Notes: generated by a model not told the origin, from the sequence alone. DNA of 64,000 nt from COMBO-56-21 sp041559015 (GCA_041559015.1 JBFFED010000004.1:1-64000); one strand, 5' to 3'. Positions 33,753-43,700 are shown, counted from the first letter of the stretch. Translations and numbers: made by a program.

Positions 33753-34763
33753 TTGGTAAGGGTCGGCATCAACGGTTTCGGAAGGATTGGTAGGAATTTC
33801 TACAGGGCGGCGCTCAAGCACGAGGCTTTCGGCAAGGATCTCGAGATAGTCGCGGTGAACGATATCGCCCCCGTGGACTCGCTCGCATACATGCTGAAGT
33901 GGGATTCCGTGTACGGCAAGCTGGGAAAGGAAGTCAGGGTCGACGGGGCAGGGATATCCGTCGGAGGGAAGAGGTTCGAAGTCACTCAGGTGAAGGACCC
34001 CGCGGAGATACCATGGGGCAGACTGGGAGTGGAGATCGTCCTGGAGTCGACCGGGCTGTTCACCGAGAGGGAGAAGGCTGCGAAGCATCTGACCTCAGGC
34101 GTCAGGAAGGTGCTGATATCTGCACCCGCAAAGGGGCCTGACATCACGCTTGTGCTGGGCGTCAACTACGACATGTATGACAAGGAGAAGCACAACGTCG
34201 TCTCGATGGCCTCGTGCACGACCGGCAGCCTCGCGCCGCCGGCGAAGGTCATCAACGACAGGTTCGGAATCGAGAAGGGCATGATGACTACCATCCATGC
34301 CTACACTGGCGACCAGAGGCTCATCGACCTGCCGCACAAGGACCTCAGGAGGGGCAGGGCGGCCGCGCTGTCGATCATACCTACATCCACAGGGGCCGCC
34401 AAGGCCATCGGGGAGGTCGTGCCCGCGCTGAAGGGCAGGTTGAACGGGTTCGCGCTGAGGGTCCCGACCCCGTGCGGCTCTGTCACCGACCTCAGCTTCG
34501 CGCTCTCGAAGGAGGCCACCGCTGAGGACATCAACGCGACCCTGAAGGATGCGGCAGACGGCGGGATGAGGGGTATCATGGAGTACTGCTCCGAGCCCAT
34601 AGTCTCAGCGGACATCGTCGGCAACTCGCACTCGAGCGTGATTGACTCGCTCAGCACGATGGTCATAGGCGGCAAGGGCAACTTCGGCAAGATACTCTCG
34701 TGGTACGACAACGAATGGGGCTATTCGAACAGGCTCGTGGACCTGTCACAGAAGCTCCTGTGA
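33753..34763 (+). CDS. gap: Type I (bacterial-type) glyceraldehyde-3-phosphate dehydrogenase
   Basis: The 336-residue enzyme begins VRVGINGFGRIGRN and ends with WYDNEWGYSNRLVDL, as in NAD-dependent phosphorylating GAPDH of bacteria. Most archaea use the unrelated type II enzyme. The active Cys is C155 in SCTTGSLAP; the usual next residues are TTN. PTPCGSVTDL replaces the usual PTPNVSVVDL. The start is TTG 33753 with GGGGAG five bases upstream; an in-frame upstream extension is not supported. Likely an old transfer from bacteria. Confidence 0.92.
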   Translation: MVRVGINGFGRIGRNFYRAALKHEAFGKDLEIVAVNDIAPVDSLAYMLKWDSVYGKLGKEVRVDGAGISVGGKRFEVTQVKDPAEIPWGRLGVEIVLESTGLFTEREKAAKHLTSGVRKVLISAPAKGPDITLVLGVNYDMYDKEKHNVVSMASCTTGSLAPPAKVINDRFGIEKGMMTTIHAYTGDQRLIDLPHKDLRRGRAAALSIIPTSTGAAKAIGEVVPALKGRLNGFALRVPTPCGSVTDLSFALSKEATAEDINATLKDAADGGMRGIMEYCSEPIVSADIVGNSHSSVIDSLSTMVIGGKGNFGKILSWYDNEWGYSNRLVDLSQKLL

Positions 34764-34793
34764 GTCCCCGACTGACAGAGTTCCTGGACTACT

Positions 34794-34802
34794 CATTAAT
34801 AG
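34794..34802 (+). promoter_or_regulatory. TATA-like box for the Cys-rich small gene
   Basis: CATTAATAG is centred 28 nt before ATG 34826, the spacing expected for a leaderless transcript. Confidence 0.45.
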
Positions 34803-34825
34803 CCGTGGCGCTCTAGACATCCGCG

Positions 34826-34984
34826 ATGGTATCCTGCTACGACTGCGAACACTTCGGCACGAAGTGCAGTGGCATAGTGCCCCCAATCGAGTACAGGGAC
34901 AGGATAGACGAGTACTGCGCCAAGTTCATTGTGATCAGCTGGAGAGCACAGCTCTACAAGCCTGCTGGCAAGTCGAGGATGTAG
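34826..34984 (+). CDS. Small Cys-rich protein (52 residues)
   Basis: The frame reads MVSCYDCEHFGTKCSGIV, continues through RDRIDEYCAKFIVISWRAQ, and ends in KPAGKSRM. Four Cys (CxxC, then Cys 14 and Cys 31) look like a small zinc or Fe-S site. The C-terminal third is an amphipathic helix or strand. It has its own TATA-like box at leaderless distance and ends just before the convergent endA stop. No family is recognised. The size, Cys pattern and promoter support a real gene. Confidence 0.6.
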   Translation: MVSCYDCEHFGTKCSGIVPPIEYRDRIDEYCAKFIVISWRAQLYKPAGKSRM

Positions 34985-36040
34985 CTACGGCCGGAACCTG
35001 CTTAGGCTGACGTACTCGACCTCTCTCTCGGACACCCTCCCGAGCAGGATCTCCTTCTTCACCCCGTGCGCTAGCCTGACCGCGCGGCTCACCTCGGGCC
35101 ACATCGCCTTATACCCCTTCGGAACCGCGTGAACGAGATACCGCGCATGCTGCTTCTCGGGGTCGGCCTCGTAGGCCCTGAAGTGAGAGCCGTACTTGAA
35201 GCCGGTCTTGACTATGAGGCCCTTGGACTTCATGTCCTTGAAAGCGTCGAGTCTGAGATCGAAATCGGGCTGGATGCCCCTGGCCTTCTTCTTCAGAGTG
35301 ACCAGGGCGACCTGCCTGCCTGTCTTCGCGTCTGCGAGCTTGACGGCCCCCAGCTCGACCAGGAAGGCCGCCTCGAGGAGCGATAGCTGCAGCATCCTGC
35401 CCATCTGCTTCCCGAAATGGTGCCCTCCGTGCAGCGCCTGAGCGTCCTCAGGGTCGGTGACCAGGACACGGTCCCCCATGAGGATCGCCTTGGGCTGCCG
35501 GCTCAGGTCCACTGCCCCGAGCTTGCCCTTGGGCGAGACCCTCCTGACCTCGTAGTAGGTGACATCGCTCTCCTCGTCGACTACCGCCAGTAGCAGCTTC
35601 TTGCGGACATCTACCGTCCTGTCGAGGTTGTCGAGGAGCCTGCCGAGATCGAATGTTGACCTCTCGGATATGGCGGCCACCCACCACTTGCTCGGGGTCT
35701 TGTTCGGGCTGCCGCCCCTCGGGAACACCCGGAAGTCCAAGGGCGCCTGGCCGAACTTGACGATGTACCCTCTCTGCCTGAGCTCCCTGTACACGAGGTA
35801 CCTGACCTCGAACCCCTCGGAGAGCTTATGGGCCAGCTTGATGAGGTCCCCTGCGGACATGGGTTCGCCGCCGGAGAGCACCGCCAGCCTCTCGGACTCG
35901 ACCAAGTAAGCCGCCTCCATTATGTCCAACTTGAGGCTCCCGCCTGTCTGCGGGACGCCGTAGTACCCCTTGTTGTACGTTTGACTTGCCTCTGCTTGGT
36001 CCTCGATGACGACCTCAGAGCCTCTAAGCTGACCTGCCAT
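34985..36040 (-). CDS. endA: tRNA-splicing endonuclease, two-domain form
   Basis: The 351-residue protein holds two EndA copies, as in the euryarchaeal homodimeric form. The N-terminal copy (1-170) lacks the active site. The C-terminal copy has YGSHFRAY (catalytic Tyr, probably Y290), His 298 in QHARYLV, and Lys 328/329 in AHGVKK. It cuts bulge-helix-bulge introns in tRNA. Its 3' end touches the small Cys-rich gene. Confidence 0.94.
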   Translation of the reverse strand: MAGQLRGSEVVIEDQAEASQTYNKGYYGVPQTGGSLKLDIMEAAYLVESERLAVLSGGEPMSAGDLIKLAHKLSEGFEVRYLVYRELRQRGYIVKFGQAPLDFRVFPRGGSPNKTPSKWWVAAISERSTFDLGRLLDNLDRTVDVRKKLLLAVVDEESDVTYYEVRRVSPKGKLGAVDLSRQPKAILMGDRVLVTDPEDAQALHGGHHFGKQMGRMLQLSLLEAAFLVELGAVKLADAKTGRQVALVTLKKKARGIQPDFDLRLDAFKDMKSKGLIVKTGFKYGSHFRAYEADPEKQHARYLVHAVPKGYKAMWPEVSRAVRLAHGVKKEILLGRVSEREVEYVSLSRFRP

Positions 36041-36147
36041 TGCCCTCGGAATATGGGATTCGGTAGTTATTACTGCGCCATGGTGATGCCCCGACGGTCC
36101 GTGGGAGCGCGACTGTCATTTGCAGGAGACTTCCATGGACTGCTGGC

Positions 36148-36193
36148 TTGAGGTGTTGCGAGCCGAAACACTCAATGGAAACTTTCATATAGA
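36148..36193 (+). promoter_or_regulatory. hsp20 promoter with imperfect inverted repeat
   Basis: TTTCATATAGA at 36183-36193 is the TATA-like box. Just upstream TTGAgGTGTT (36148-36157) and AACACTCAA (36167-36175) form an inverted repeat with one bulged base. Its place at the BRE edge suits a stress-responsive regulator. Confidence 0.45.
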
Positions 36194-36253
36194 AGCGCAA
36201 ACATATTCAAAGGCCGAGGTTCCTATGCCTCTTCTAGAACGGAGGTGCAGGTA

Positions 36254-36757
36254 ATGATCCGAAGAAAGGAAAGAAAGGAAGGACTGGTGCCGAGGGACTA
36301 CTGGGGCCCGGCCCTGCTGAGCCCCATGGCCATGATGAACGACATGGACCGGATCTTCGATGATTTCAGGTCTGAGTGGGAGAGGGCCTTCCTGGCCCCC
36401 AGGACTCTAGCGGCCGACCTTGCGAGGCAGCCGCTGATAGACCTTGCGGACAACGGGAAGGAGTACCTCCTGAAGGCGGAGATCCCCGGCATCAACAAGG
36501 AGGACCTCGCAATCGAGGTCGGTGAGAACGAGATAGAGATATCCGGAGAGATAAGGACTGAGGAGAAGGAGGAGGACAAGGACGGAGGGTACATCCGGAG
36601 AGAGAGGAAGTACTCGAAGTTCTACAGGGCCCTCCCGCTGCCCGACCCTGTCGTCGCGGACAAGGCCGAGGCGGAGCTGAAGGACGGCGTCCTGACGGTG
36701 AAGCTCCCCAAGGCGTCGCCGCCGGAGAGGAAGTCGAAGAAGGTCCAGGTGAGGTGA
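36254..36757 (+). CDS. hsp20: Hsp20/alpha-crystallin small heat-shock protein
   Basis: The 167-residue protein has an N-terminal arm with YWGPALLSPMAMMNDMDRIF and an alpha-crystallin domain from about residue 60: LIDLADNGKEYLLKAEIPG to AELKDGVLTVKLPKA. It lacks a clear IXI tail, ending KKVQVR. It forms oligomers that hold unfolded proteins. Start ATG 36254 has a GGAGGTG site six bases upstream. It is followed 85 nt later by the Cdc48 gene, so both protein-quality genes lie together. Confidence 0.93.
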   Translation: MIRRKERKEGLVPRDYWGPALLSPMAMMNDMDRIFDDFRSEWERAFLAPRTLAADLARQPLIDLADNGKEYLLKAEIPGINKEDLAIEVGENEIEISGEIRTEEKEEDKDGGYIRRERKYSKFYRALPLPDPVVADKAEAELKDGVLTVKLPKASPPERKSKKVQVR

Positions 36758-36842
36758 GACTGGAAGCACGCCTGGACTCCACAAACCTCTTCACCTGCTC
36801 AGGGTTTTGTGGGTTCCAATCAACCAATCATCGGTGCGAATC

Positions 36843-39026
36843 ATGTCAGTGAAGAAAGAGAAGATATTCAGAGTTGTCCAGGCCAAGTCGGCGGACGACG
36901 GAAGAGGTGTAGCCCGCATAGACCCTGCCCTGATGCGCATACTGGAGCTGACCCAGGGGGACACGGTCGTTATCGAGGGGACCAAGAACACGGTGGCGAC
37001 AGCCTTCACAGGTTACCCCGAGGACGAGAACCGCGGGACCATCAGGATAGACGGGACCATTCGCAAGAACGCGGGTGTCGGCCTGGACGAGAAGGTGGGC
37101 ATCAGGAAGATACTCCCGAAGCCGGCCACGAAGGTGATGCTCGCGCCGACACAGCCTCTCAAGATACTAGGGGGCGAGGAGTACCTCGCCCAGGCGCTCG
37201 AGGGGCGGCCGATCATGAAGGGCGACCTAATAGAGGTCAACATCATGAGCAGGCGGTTCGACCTCGTGGTCCAGAGCTTCTCGCCCACAGCGGAGGCTGC
37301 TTTGATACAGAGCTTCACCGAGGTGAAGCTGAGCGAGAAGCCCGCGAAGCAGGAGGTCGCCAAGGGCCCGAAGGTGGCTTACGAGGACATAGGGGGCCTC
37401 AAGGAGATCGTCGACAAGGTCAGGGAGATGATCGAGCTCCCCCTGAGACATCCTGAGCTGTTTGATAAGCTTGGTGTCGAGGCGCCCAAGGGCGTGCTCT
37501 TGCACGGGCCCCCTGGCACCGGCAAGACCCTGCTGGCCAAGGCGGTGGCATCCGAGACCAGCGCGAACTTCGTTTCGATAGGCGGCCCCGAGATAATGAG
37601 CAAGTTCTACGGAGAGAGCGAGGAGCGGCTCCGGGAGATATTCAAGGAAGCGGCGGAGAACGCGCCCACAATCATATTCATAGACGAGATAGACTCAATC
37701 GCCCCGAAGAGAGACGAAGTCACGGCGGAGACTGAGAGGAGGGTCGTCGCCCAGCTCCTAGCCCTCATGGACGGCCTGGAGGGCAGGGGCAAGGTCGTCG
37801 TCATCGGCGCGACCAACAGGCCGAACGCGCTCGACCCGGCGATTAGGCGCCCGGGCAGGTTCGACAGGGAGATCGAGCTCCCAATCCCGGATAGGGAGGG
37901 GAGGCTGGAGATAATCCAGATACACACGAAAGGGATGCCTCTGGCAGACGATGTAGACCTGATCGAGCTCGCGGGCGTAACGCACGGCTATGTCGGGGCG
38001 GACATCGCAGCGCTCTCGAGGGAGGCCGCGATGCGCGCTCTGCGGAGGATCCTGCCGAACATAGACCTCGAAGCTGAGAGCATCCCGATCGAGGTGCTGA
38101 ACGACCTCGAGGTGAAGATGGGCGACTTCACGGACGCCTTCAGAGAAATGCAGCCCTCGACCCTGAGGGAAGTTCTGGTGGAGTCCCCGAACGTCAGGTG
38201 GGAGGACATCGGCGGCCTGGACGAGCCGAAGCAGGAGCTGATGGAGTCGGTCGAATGGCCGCTCCGGTACGGCCCGCTCTACAGGCACATGAGCGCGAAG
38301 CCACCGAAAGGCATCCTGCTGTACGGGCCGCCCGGCACGGGGAAGACGCTCCTGGCAAAGGCGGTTGCGACTGAGAGTCAGGCGAACTTCATCTCGGTCA
38401 AGGGGCCCGAGTTCCTGTCCAAATGGGTCGGGGAGAGCGAGAAGGCGGTCAGGGAGACCTTCAGGAAGGCCCGGCAGGCCGCCCCGTGCGTGGTATTCCT
38501 GGATGAGATCGACGCCATCGCCCCGGTGAGGGGCACGTCGCACGACTCCGGCGTCACCGAGCGCGTCATCAGCCAGCTCCTGACGGAGATGGACGGGATC
38601 GAATCGCTGCACAACGTGATTGTAATAGCGGCTACGAACAGGCCCGACATCATGGATTCCGCACTGCTCAGGCCGGGAAGGTTCGACCGGATGGTGCACA
38701 TAGGCCCTCCAGACCTCGAGGCGAGGAAGGAGATACTCAAGATACACACCAAGGGCAAGCCTGTCGACGAGGATGTGGACCTCACGAAGCTGGCCGCCAA
38801 GATGGGGAACTTCACTGGGGCGGAGATAGCCGCCGTGTGTAACGAGGCGGTCATGCTGGCCATCAGGGACTATGTCCTCGAGGGCGAGGACCTGGACGAG
38901 GACTCGGTCAAGAAGGTGAAGGTCGGCATGAAGTACTTCGAGAAGGCCATGGAGAACGTGGAGCCGATGAGCGAGAGCGAGCTGAGGATGTACGAGAAGG
39001 TCTCGCCGAACAGCATGTATCGATAG
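36843..39026 (+). CDS. cdc48: Cdc48/VAT AAA+ unfoldase
   Basis: The 727-residue protein has the double-psi barrel N-domain (1-190) and two AAA modules. Each has Walker A GPPGTGKT and Walker B (IIFIDEID, VVFLDEID), with GRFDREIELPIPDREGR and the matching GRFDRMVHIGPPDLEAR arginine-finger regions. It unfolds proteins with ATP. The last three residues are MYR, which fits the HbYX motif used to dock on the 20S proteasome. GGTG at 36833-36836 lies before the start. Archaea of the Thermoplasma type lack PAN and may use this protein instead. Confidence 0.96.
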   Translation: MSVKKEKIFRVVQAKSADDGRGVARIDPALMRILELTQGDTVVIEGTKNTVATAFTGYPEDENRGTIRIDGTIRKNAGVGLDEKVGIRKILPKPATKVMLAPTQPLKILGGEEYLAQALEGRPIMKGDLIEVNIMSRRFDLVVQSFSPTAEAALIQSFTEVKLSEKPAKQEVAKGPKVAYEDIGGLKEIVDKVREMIELPLRHPELFDKLGVEAPKGVLLHGPPGTGKTLLAKAVASETSANFVSIGGPEIMSKFYGESEERLREIFKEAAENAPTIIFIDEIDSIAPKRDEVTAETERRVVAQLLALMDGLEGRGKVVVIGATNRPNALDPAIRRPGRFDREIELPIPDREGRLEIIQIHTKGMPLADDVDLIELAGVTHGYVGADIAALSREAAMRALRRILPNIDLEAESIPIEVLNDLEVKMGDFTDAFREMQPSTLREVLVESPNVRWEDIGGLDEPKQELMESVEWPLRYGPLYRHMSAKPPKGILLYGPPGTGKTLLAKAVATESQANFISVKGPEFLSKWVGESEKAVRETFRKARQAAPCVVFLDEIDAIAPVRGTSHDSGVTERVISQLLTEMDGIESLHNVIVIAATNRPDIMDSALLRPGRFDRMVHIGPPDLEARKEILKIHTKGKPVDEDVDLTKLAAKMGNFTGAEIAAVCNEAVMLAIRDYVLEGEDLDEDSVKKVKVGMKYFEKAMENVEPMSESELRMYEKVSPNSMYR

Positions 39027-39087
39027 CGTCCCCTATGCAATCTTCAATAGACTCGACGCGTTACGGATGAGGAGAAGAAGAGCTGAC

Positions 39088-40047
39088 ATGGCAGCAAGAC
39101 GCGAGGACCTCTTGGTGAGGGTGCGCCAATCCCTCGGGAAGGCAGGGTTCTTCATATCGGACCCGCACAACATACGCAGCATCAGCTTCGACGTGATCGC
39201 TCGCAGGGACAAGCAGCTGATCATTGCCAAGGTCCTCACGAACATCGACTCGCTCTCGGCCGAGGACGCCGAGCAATTGAGCGTCATCGCGAACGCCCTC
39301 CAGGGGAGCCCCCTGGTAATAGGGCTGCACTCAAGCTCCGGGAAGCTGGAGAACGGGATACTGTACTCCAGGTTCGGCGTGCCGATCATATCGGAGGTGA
39401 CCTTCCACGAGCACGTGCTCGAGGGGGTGCCGCCGTTCGTCTACGCGGCCCCTGGTGGCCTGTATGTGCGCTTGGACGGCGAACTGCTGAGGAGGATCAG
39501 GCAGGAGAGGAACATCTCCCTCGGAACGCTTGCGGAGGTCGCCGGCGTCTCGAGGAAGGCGATCCAGATGTACGAGAGCGGTATGGGCGCCATGATAGAG
39601 ATCGCGGCGAAGATTGAGGAGTTCCTCAACGAGCCCATCGTGGTCCCCTTGAACCCGTTCTCCTACACGGCCGAGGTGGAGAGGACCCTGAGGACCTTCG
39701 AGGCCTTCAAGGGGCTCAACAGGGATGTGTTCGAGATGCTGAGGGAGATAGGGTACTCCGTGGTTCCGACCATCAGATGCCCTTTCGACGCACTCGCGAG
39801 CGAGCACGACTTGCTGCTCCTGACGGGCATAGGCGAGAGCCCGGAGATGGCGCTGAGGAAGGCCAGAGTCGTCGGGAACATATCGCGCGTGACTGAGAAG
39901 AAATCCGTTGTATTCGTCCAGGACAAGCCGACCAAAGAGGACATCGAGGGCACCCCCCTGATAACCAAGGACGAGCTCAGGCGGGCGGACGACGTGGACG
40001 ACGTACTCGAACTGATCCTCCTGCGTGAGAAGAGGAAGAAGATATGA
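39088..40047 (+). CDS. Archaeal HTH regulator with nuclease-like N-domain
   Basis: The 319-residue protein matches the archaeal family of putative HTH-type regulatory proteins. Residues 1-120 resemble a restriction-endonuclease fold (FDVIARRDKQLIIAKVLTNI). An XRE-type HTH sits near residues 135-185 (GTLAEVAGVSRKAIQMYESG). The C-terminal domain repeats an endonuclease-like fold (VVPTIRCPFDALASEHDLLL, then VVFVQDKPTKEDIEGTPL). Start ATG 39088 or ATG 39067. It overlaps the next gene by four bases (ATGA). DNA targets are unknown. Confidence 0.85.
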   Translation: MAARREDLLVRVRQSLGKAGFFISDPHNIRSISFDVIARRDKQLIIAKVLTNIDSLSAEDAEQLSVIANALQGSPLVIGLHSSSGKLENGILYSRFGVPIISEVTFHEHVLEGVPPFVYAAPGGLYVRLDGELLRRIRQERNISLGTLAEVAGVSRKAIQMYESGMGAMIEIAAKIEEFLNEPIVVPLNPFSYTAEVERTLRTFEAFKGLNRDVFEMLREIGYSVVPTIRCPFDALASEHDLLLLTGIGESPEMALRKARVVGNISRVTEKKSVVFVQDKPTKEDIEGTPLITKDELRRADDVDDVLELILLREKRKKI

Positions 40048-40673
40048 AGAGATCTCTGACTGTCGACGGGGGCGAATGCAGCGTCCAAATCCTGGGCGTC
40101 ATCAAGGGCCTGAAATCGGAGGCTGGGACGGTCAAGGACGCGTTCGACGCCTTCCAGCCTGACAGAGTGGCCATATCTATCTCGGAAGAGGAGCTGGACG
40201 GGCTGAGGGAGATGCCTGACGACTACGAGCCCGAGCTCACCAGGTATGAAGAGATATATGCCCAAGGGCTCAGCAGGTTCGGCGAGGTGTCCGCACCCCC
40301 TCCGTGCTACGTCGCCGCTCTGGAGCTGGCGGACCATTTCAAGATCCCGGTCGTGCCTGTGGACATGGACGAAAGTACCTATACGGACCTCTACTGCGCG
40401 GTCGTGGACGGCACCTCTCTCTTCAGGCACTCCACGAGGACCTGGATGGTGAAGAGGCGCACGTTCAGCGACCGCAGCCCTGAGGAGTTCGTGCTCGCGT
40501 GGGACAGGGCGGTGAACAACCTCGATTGCTTCAGGAGGATCGAGCGGGAGCGCGCCGAGACGATGGCAAAGGGTATCAAGAAGGCATGCGGGGACGCACG
40601 CAGGCTGCTGGCGGTCATAGAGCTGGAGAGGATGGCCGAGGTGCGCCTGCTCCTGGAAGAGAATAGGACTTGA
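40044..40673 (+). CDS. TraB/PrgY-like protein
   Basis: The 209-residue protein has the pattern of the TraB/GumN fold: VQILGVIKGLKSEAGTVK, ELTRYEEIYAQGLSRFGEV, FKIPVVPVDMDE and the helix ERERAETMAKGI, which resembles the ERD..MA motif of that family. TraB proteins are linked to pheromone shutdown in bacteria and occur widely in archaea with unknown role. The usual catalytic-like GX2H motif is not clear, so this is a divergent member. It is coupled to the HTH regulator. Confidence 0.65.
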   Translation: MKRSLTVDGGECSVQILGVIKGLKSEAGTVKDAFDAFQPDRVAISISEEELDGLREMPDDYEPELTRYEEIYAQGLSRFGEVSAPPPCYVAALELADHFKIPVVPVDMDESTYTDLYCAVVDGTSLFRHSTRTWMVKRRTFSDRSPEEFVLAWDRAVNNLDCFRRIERERAETMAKGIKKACGDARRLLAVIELERMAEVRLLLEENRT

Positions 40674-40691
40674 GAGGGTTTGTGGGGTTTC

Positions 40692-40708
40692 CGGGCTTCT
40701 TACGCCCG
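40692..40708. repeat. Short hairpin between convergent genes
   Basis: CGGGC (40692-40696) and GCCCG (40704-40708) flank TTCTTAC. It lies in the 37-nt gap between the TraB-like gene and the pilin-like gene ends. Confidence 0.4.
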
Positions 40709-40710
40709 AC

Positions 40711-43700
40711 TCAGCCTGTGACGACCATCGGGGTCGCTATCACTATCGTCACGAACGGGTTCTTCACCTTTCCTTCCGGCCTGTCGTTCTTCCACTCGTG
40801 CACCGCGAAGTACCTCCAGGACATGCCACTGTCAGTCCAGAGGTTCATGTAGAACCCGATGTTCGAGATGTAGTATCCCGTCACGGATGTAATCGACAGG
40901 TTCGTTGCGAGGATGTCGGTGTATCCGTCGCCGTTCATGTCGACCGCGTCGAACAACGTCGGGGCGATGTCCGTGTAGTACGGCCTGACGCCGGACAGGC
41001 GGGAGCTTGGGTTCACATAGAACGATGTGTTTCCCGGAGGCTCGCCCGGCTGAAGGCCCCACAGGCTGCCATCGAGCGTCCTGTAGACCTTCCAGATAGA
41101 GTTGCTCGCGATGGCGTCGTTGTGCTTCGCCACTACCACTTCCAGGAACGTGGAGTTGCCGTCGATGTTCGCGCCCCTCACGCAGGTCCAGCTGGGATCG
41201 GATACCACGCCCACCGCCGTGTAGCCCGCAAAGGTGTCAGTGAACACGCCGACCATGTCTATGTCTATGTAGTCCCTGATCGTGCCGCTTGCATTGGACA
41301 GCAACGAGTCCGTCACCTTCAGGTAGATCGCCTTGCCCATGGCTGTCGCCGGGAGGGCGTATTCGTAGTACTCGTATTCGGATCCGAACACTGTCAGTAT
41401 CGGCGTGTAGGCAGTGCCGTCTATCGAGTACCAGATGTAGAAGACCTCCTGAGGCGAACCGCCCTCAGCGCCTGTCTTGGCGTACAGCCTCAACTCCAGG
41501 TCGGCCCTGTTCGGCAACGTGTCGAACTTCATGGTCATCACGACACAACCCGGATAGGGGTTGGTTCCGGTCTCGATGAACCTTATCGCCGCACCGTCGA
41601 CGAGCTGCGTGTTCTCGACGGTACCGCTCTCCACCGTGCCTGCCTCTACCTTAGGAATCCAGCCGGGGAGATCATAGTCCAGGGTTGTCTGTGACCCGGT
41701 CTGCTCCGTGTAGTAGTTGACGTTCACTCCGTTGAACCCGCCTGCAAAGGCGCTGCTGGTCGTGTCCGCGGTCAGGATATCGAGGTTCCCGTCTTTGTTC
41801 ATGTCCTCGAGATCGATGTCCTCGGTGGCGGTTCCTGTCGACACGGCGAACCTCCCCCTCTCCTGGAAGTACGGGACAAGCGCGAGGTCGAAGGTGTAGC
41901 TCAGGTCGTATATGGATATCTTCTTGCCGCCCAGCACGACCAGGTCTGCCCTCCCGTCTCCGGTCATATCCGCGAGCTCGATCTTCGCCACCGGCGTGCC
42001 CCAGCTCTGGCCGACCGGCGCGGTGTAGAGCATGCCTCTGGAACCGTACTTCGCCTCGTAGAGCACTATCTGGCCGTACGAGTTGGTATAGGCGAAGTCG
42101 TTGTTGCCGTCCCCGCTGAAATCGCCTATGGATATCCACGTGATATGGTAGTCGTATCCGTCAGGCCTTGAGAGAAGGCTCGCCGACTGCCACGTCCCGA
42201 AGGTATTCAGGGTGTTCTCGAAGAACATCAGGTAGTTGCTGGCCGCGACACCCATGATGATGTCCTTGTCCCCGTCGGCATCGATATCGCCGACCGCCAT
42301 CGCGGTCACGGTGTAATCCGTGTTGTCCCCCGGGGTGCTCTCGGACAGCCACAGCACCCTGGTACTGAACAGGAGATTGTTCTGTATGAAGTACAGATAC
42401 TCCCTGGTGTTGAAGTTGCTCTGGCCAGTGGCCATCCCTGAGGTGCCAGCAGCAAAGTCCGCACGCTGGCCCGCACCGGTTATGAACACCTGGGCGGAGA
42501 GCGAGTATATGCCCTCGTTGGAGTCGTTCAGCTTGGATATGAACAGGTTGTAGGAGTTGATGCCGGCCCTCCACTGGACTCCGTTGTTCATCCTTAGATC
42601 CACGCTGAAGTTGTAATGCGTGGCGTCGAGCCGCCAGACCTTGGAAATCATGCTCCCAGCGGGCGGGGTGCCGTATAACTCCGTCGCGCCCGTCATGTCC
42701 TTGATCCTCACCTCGGCCAGTGTCGGGCTGGGCGGGTTATCGGTGTTCTGGACCTCTATGGAGACATAGATCCTGCACGAGTCAGAGGAGGCGACCTTGA
42801 ACGAGCTCGTCCTGTTGCCCCACTCCTCAGTGTAGGCGCTGTCCTTGTAGAGCGTTACCTTCGGCCAGAAGGATATCGAGGAGGTCGGATCGTCCACGAG
42901 TATCATTGGCTGCTGCTCGAAGGCCCGCTGGGGCGCGCCCGGGCTCGGGGTGTTCTTCAGCGTTATGAACAATGTGTACGCGCTGGGGGGCAGAGGGCTG
43001 GTATTGAACTGGCACTCGTAGATGTATATCCCACCGCCCGTGCCGGACATCGGATAGAACGGCCTGGCGGCCGTGCTGAGGTTCCAGAACAACGGTTGGA
43101 TGGGCATGTTGGTCCTGGTATCCACCACGACCAGGGTGTTCTGTGAGAGTATGTTGTTCAGAGTCATACTGGCCACGCGGACGAATACCAGGTGGTCCTT
43201 GGTGAAAGTTGTCTGCGGGGCCAACACATTGGCGACCCCGAGCGGCCTGCTGCCGTTGTACATCTCCTCGTATATGCCGTATCCCTGGTTGTCGAAGAAC
43301 CATGTGAGGTACGCCGGCAGGAAGCTGTCACCAGAGTAGAGGATCTCGTCCGGGTTAGGGATCCGCACAGGCTGCACTGGCAGCACGGTCACGGTCATGA
43401 TGAACGAGGATGCTGAGACGTGTCCCGCAAGGTCCACGGCGTACACCATTATGACACCGCCATCGAGCTCGCTGGAGCCGAGTTCCCTGTCATAGACATC
43501 CGAGAAGTTCCATCCGAACGTCGAGCCCGAGACTGAGTTCGGGTATCTCCTCTCGAAGCCTGCACCCTCGAGGTCTGAGGAGTCTATCCACACGCCGTTC
43601 GTCGTGTTGAGGTCGTTGTCCGGATCGGTTATGGTCGCGAAGAACCAGAAGTCGTCCCATTCCTTGACTGCGTCAGGCGTGGGCGTGTTCGGGTCGGAGT

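Noticed and set aside
37758..38747. Minus-strand open frame of about 329 codons
   Set aside because: It is antisense to Cdc48 and has no recognisable domain.
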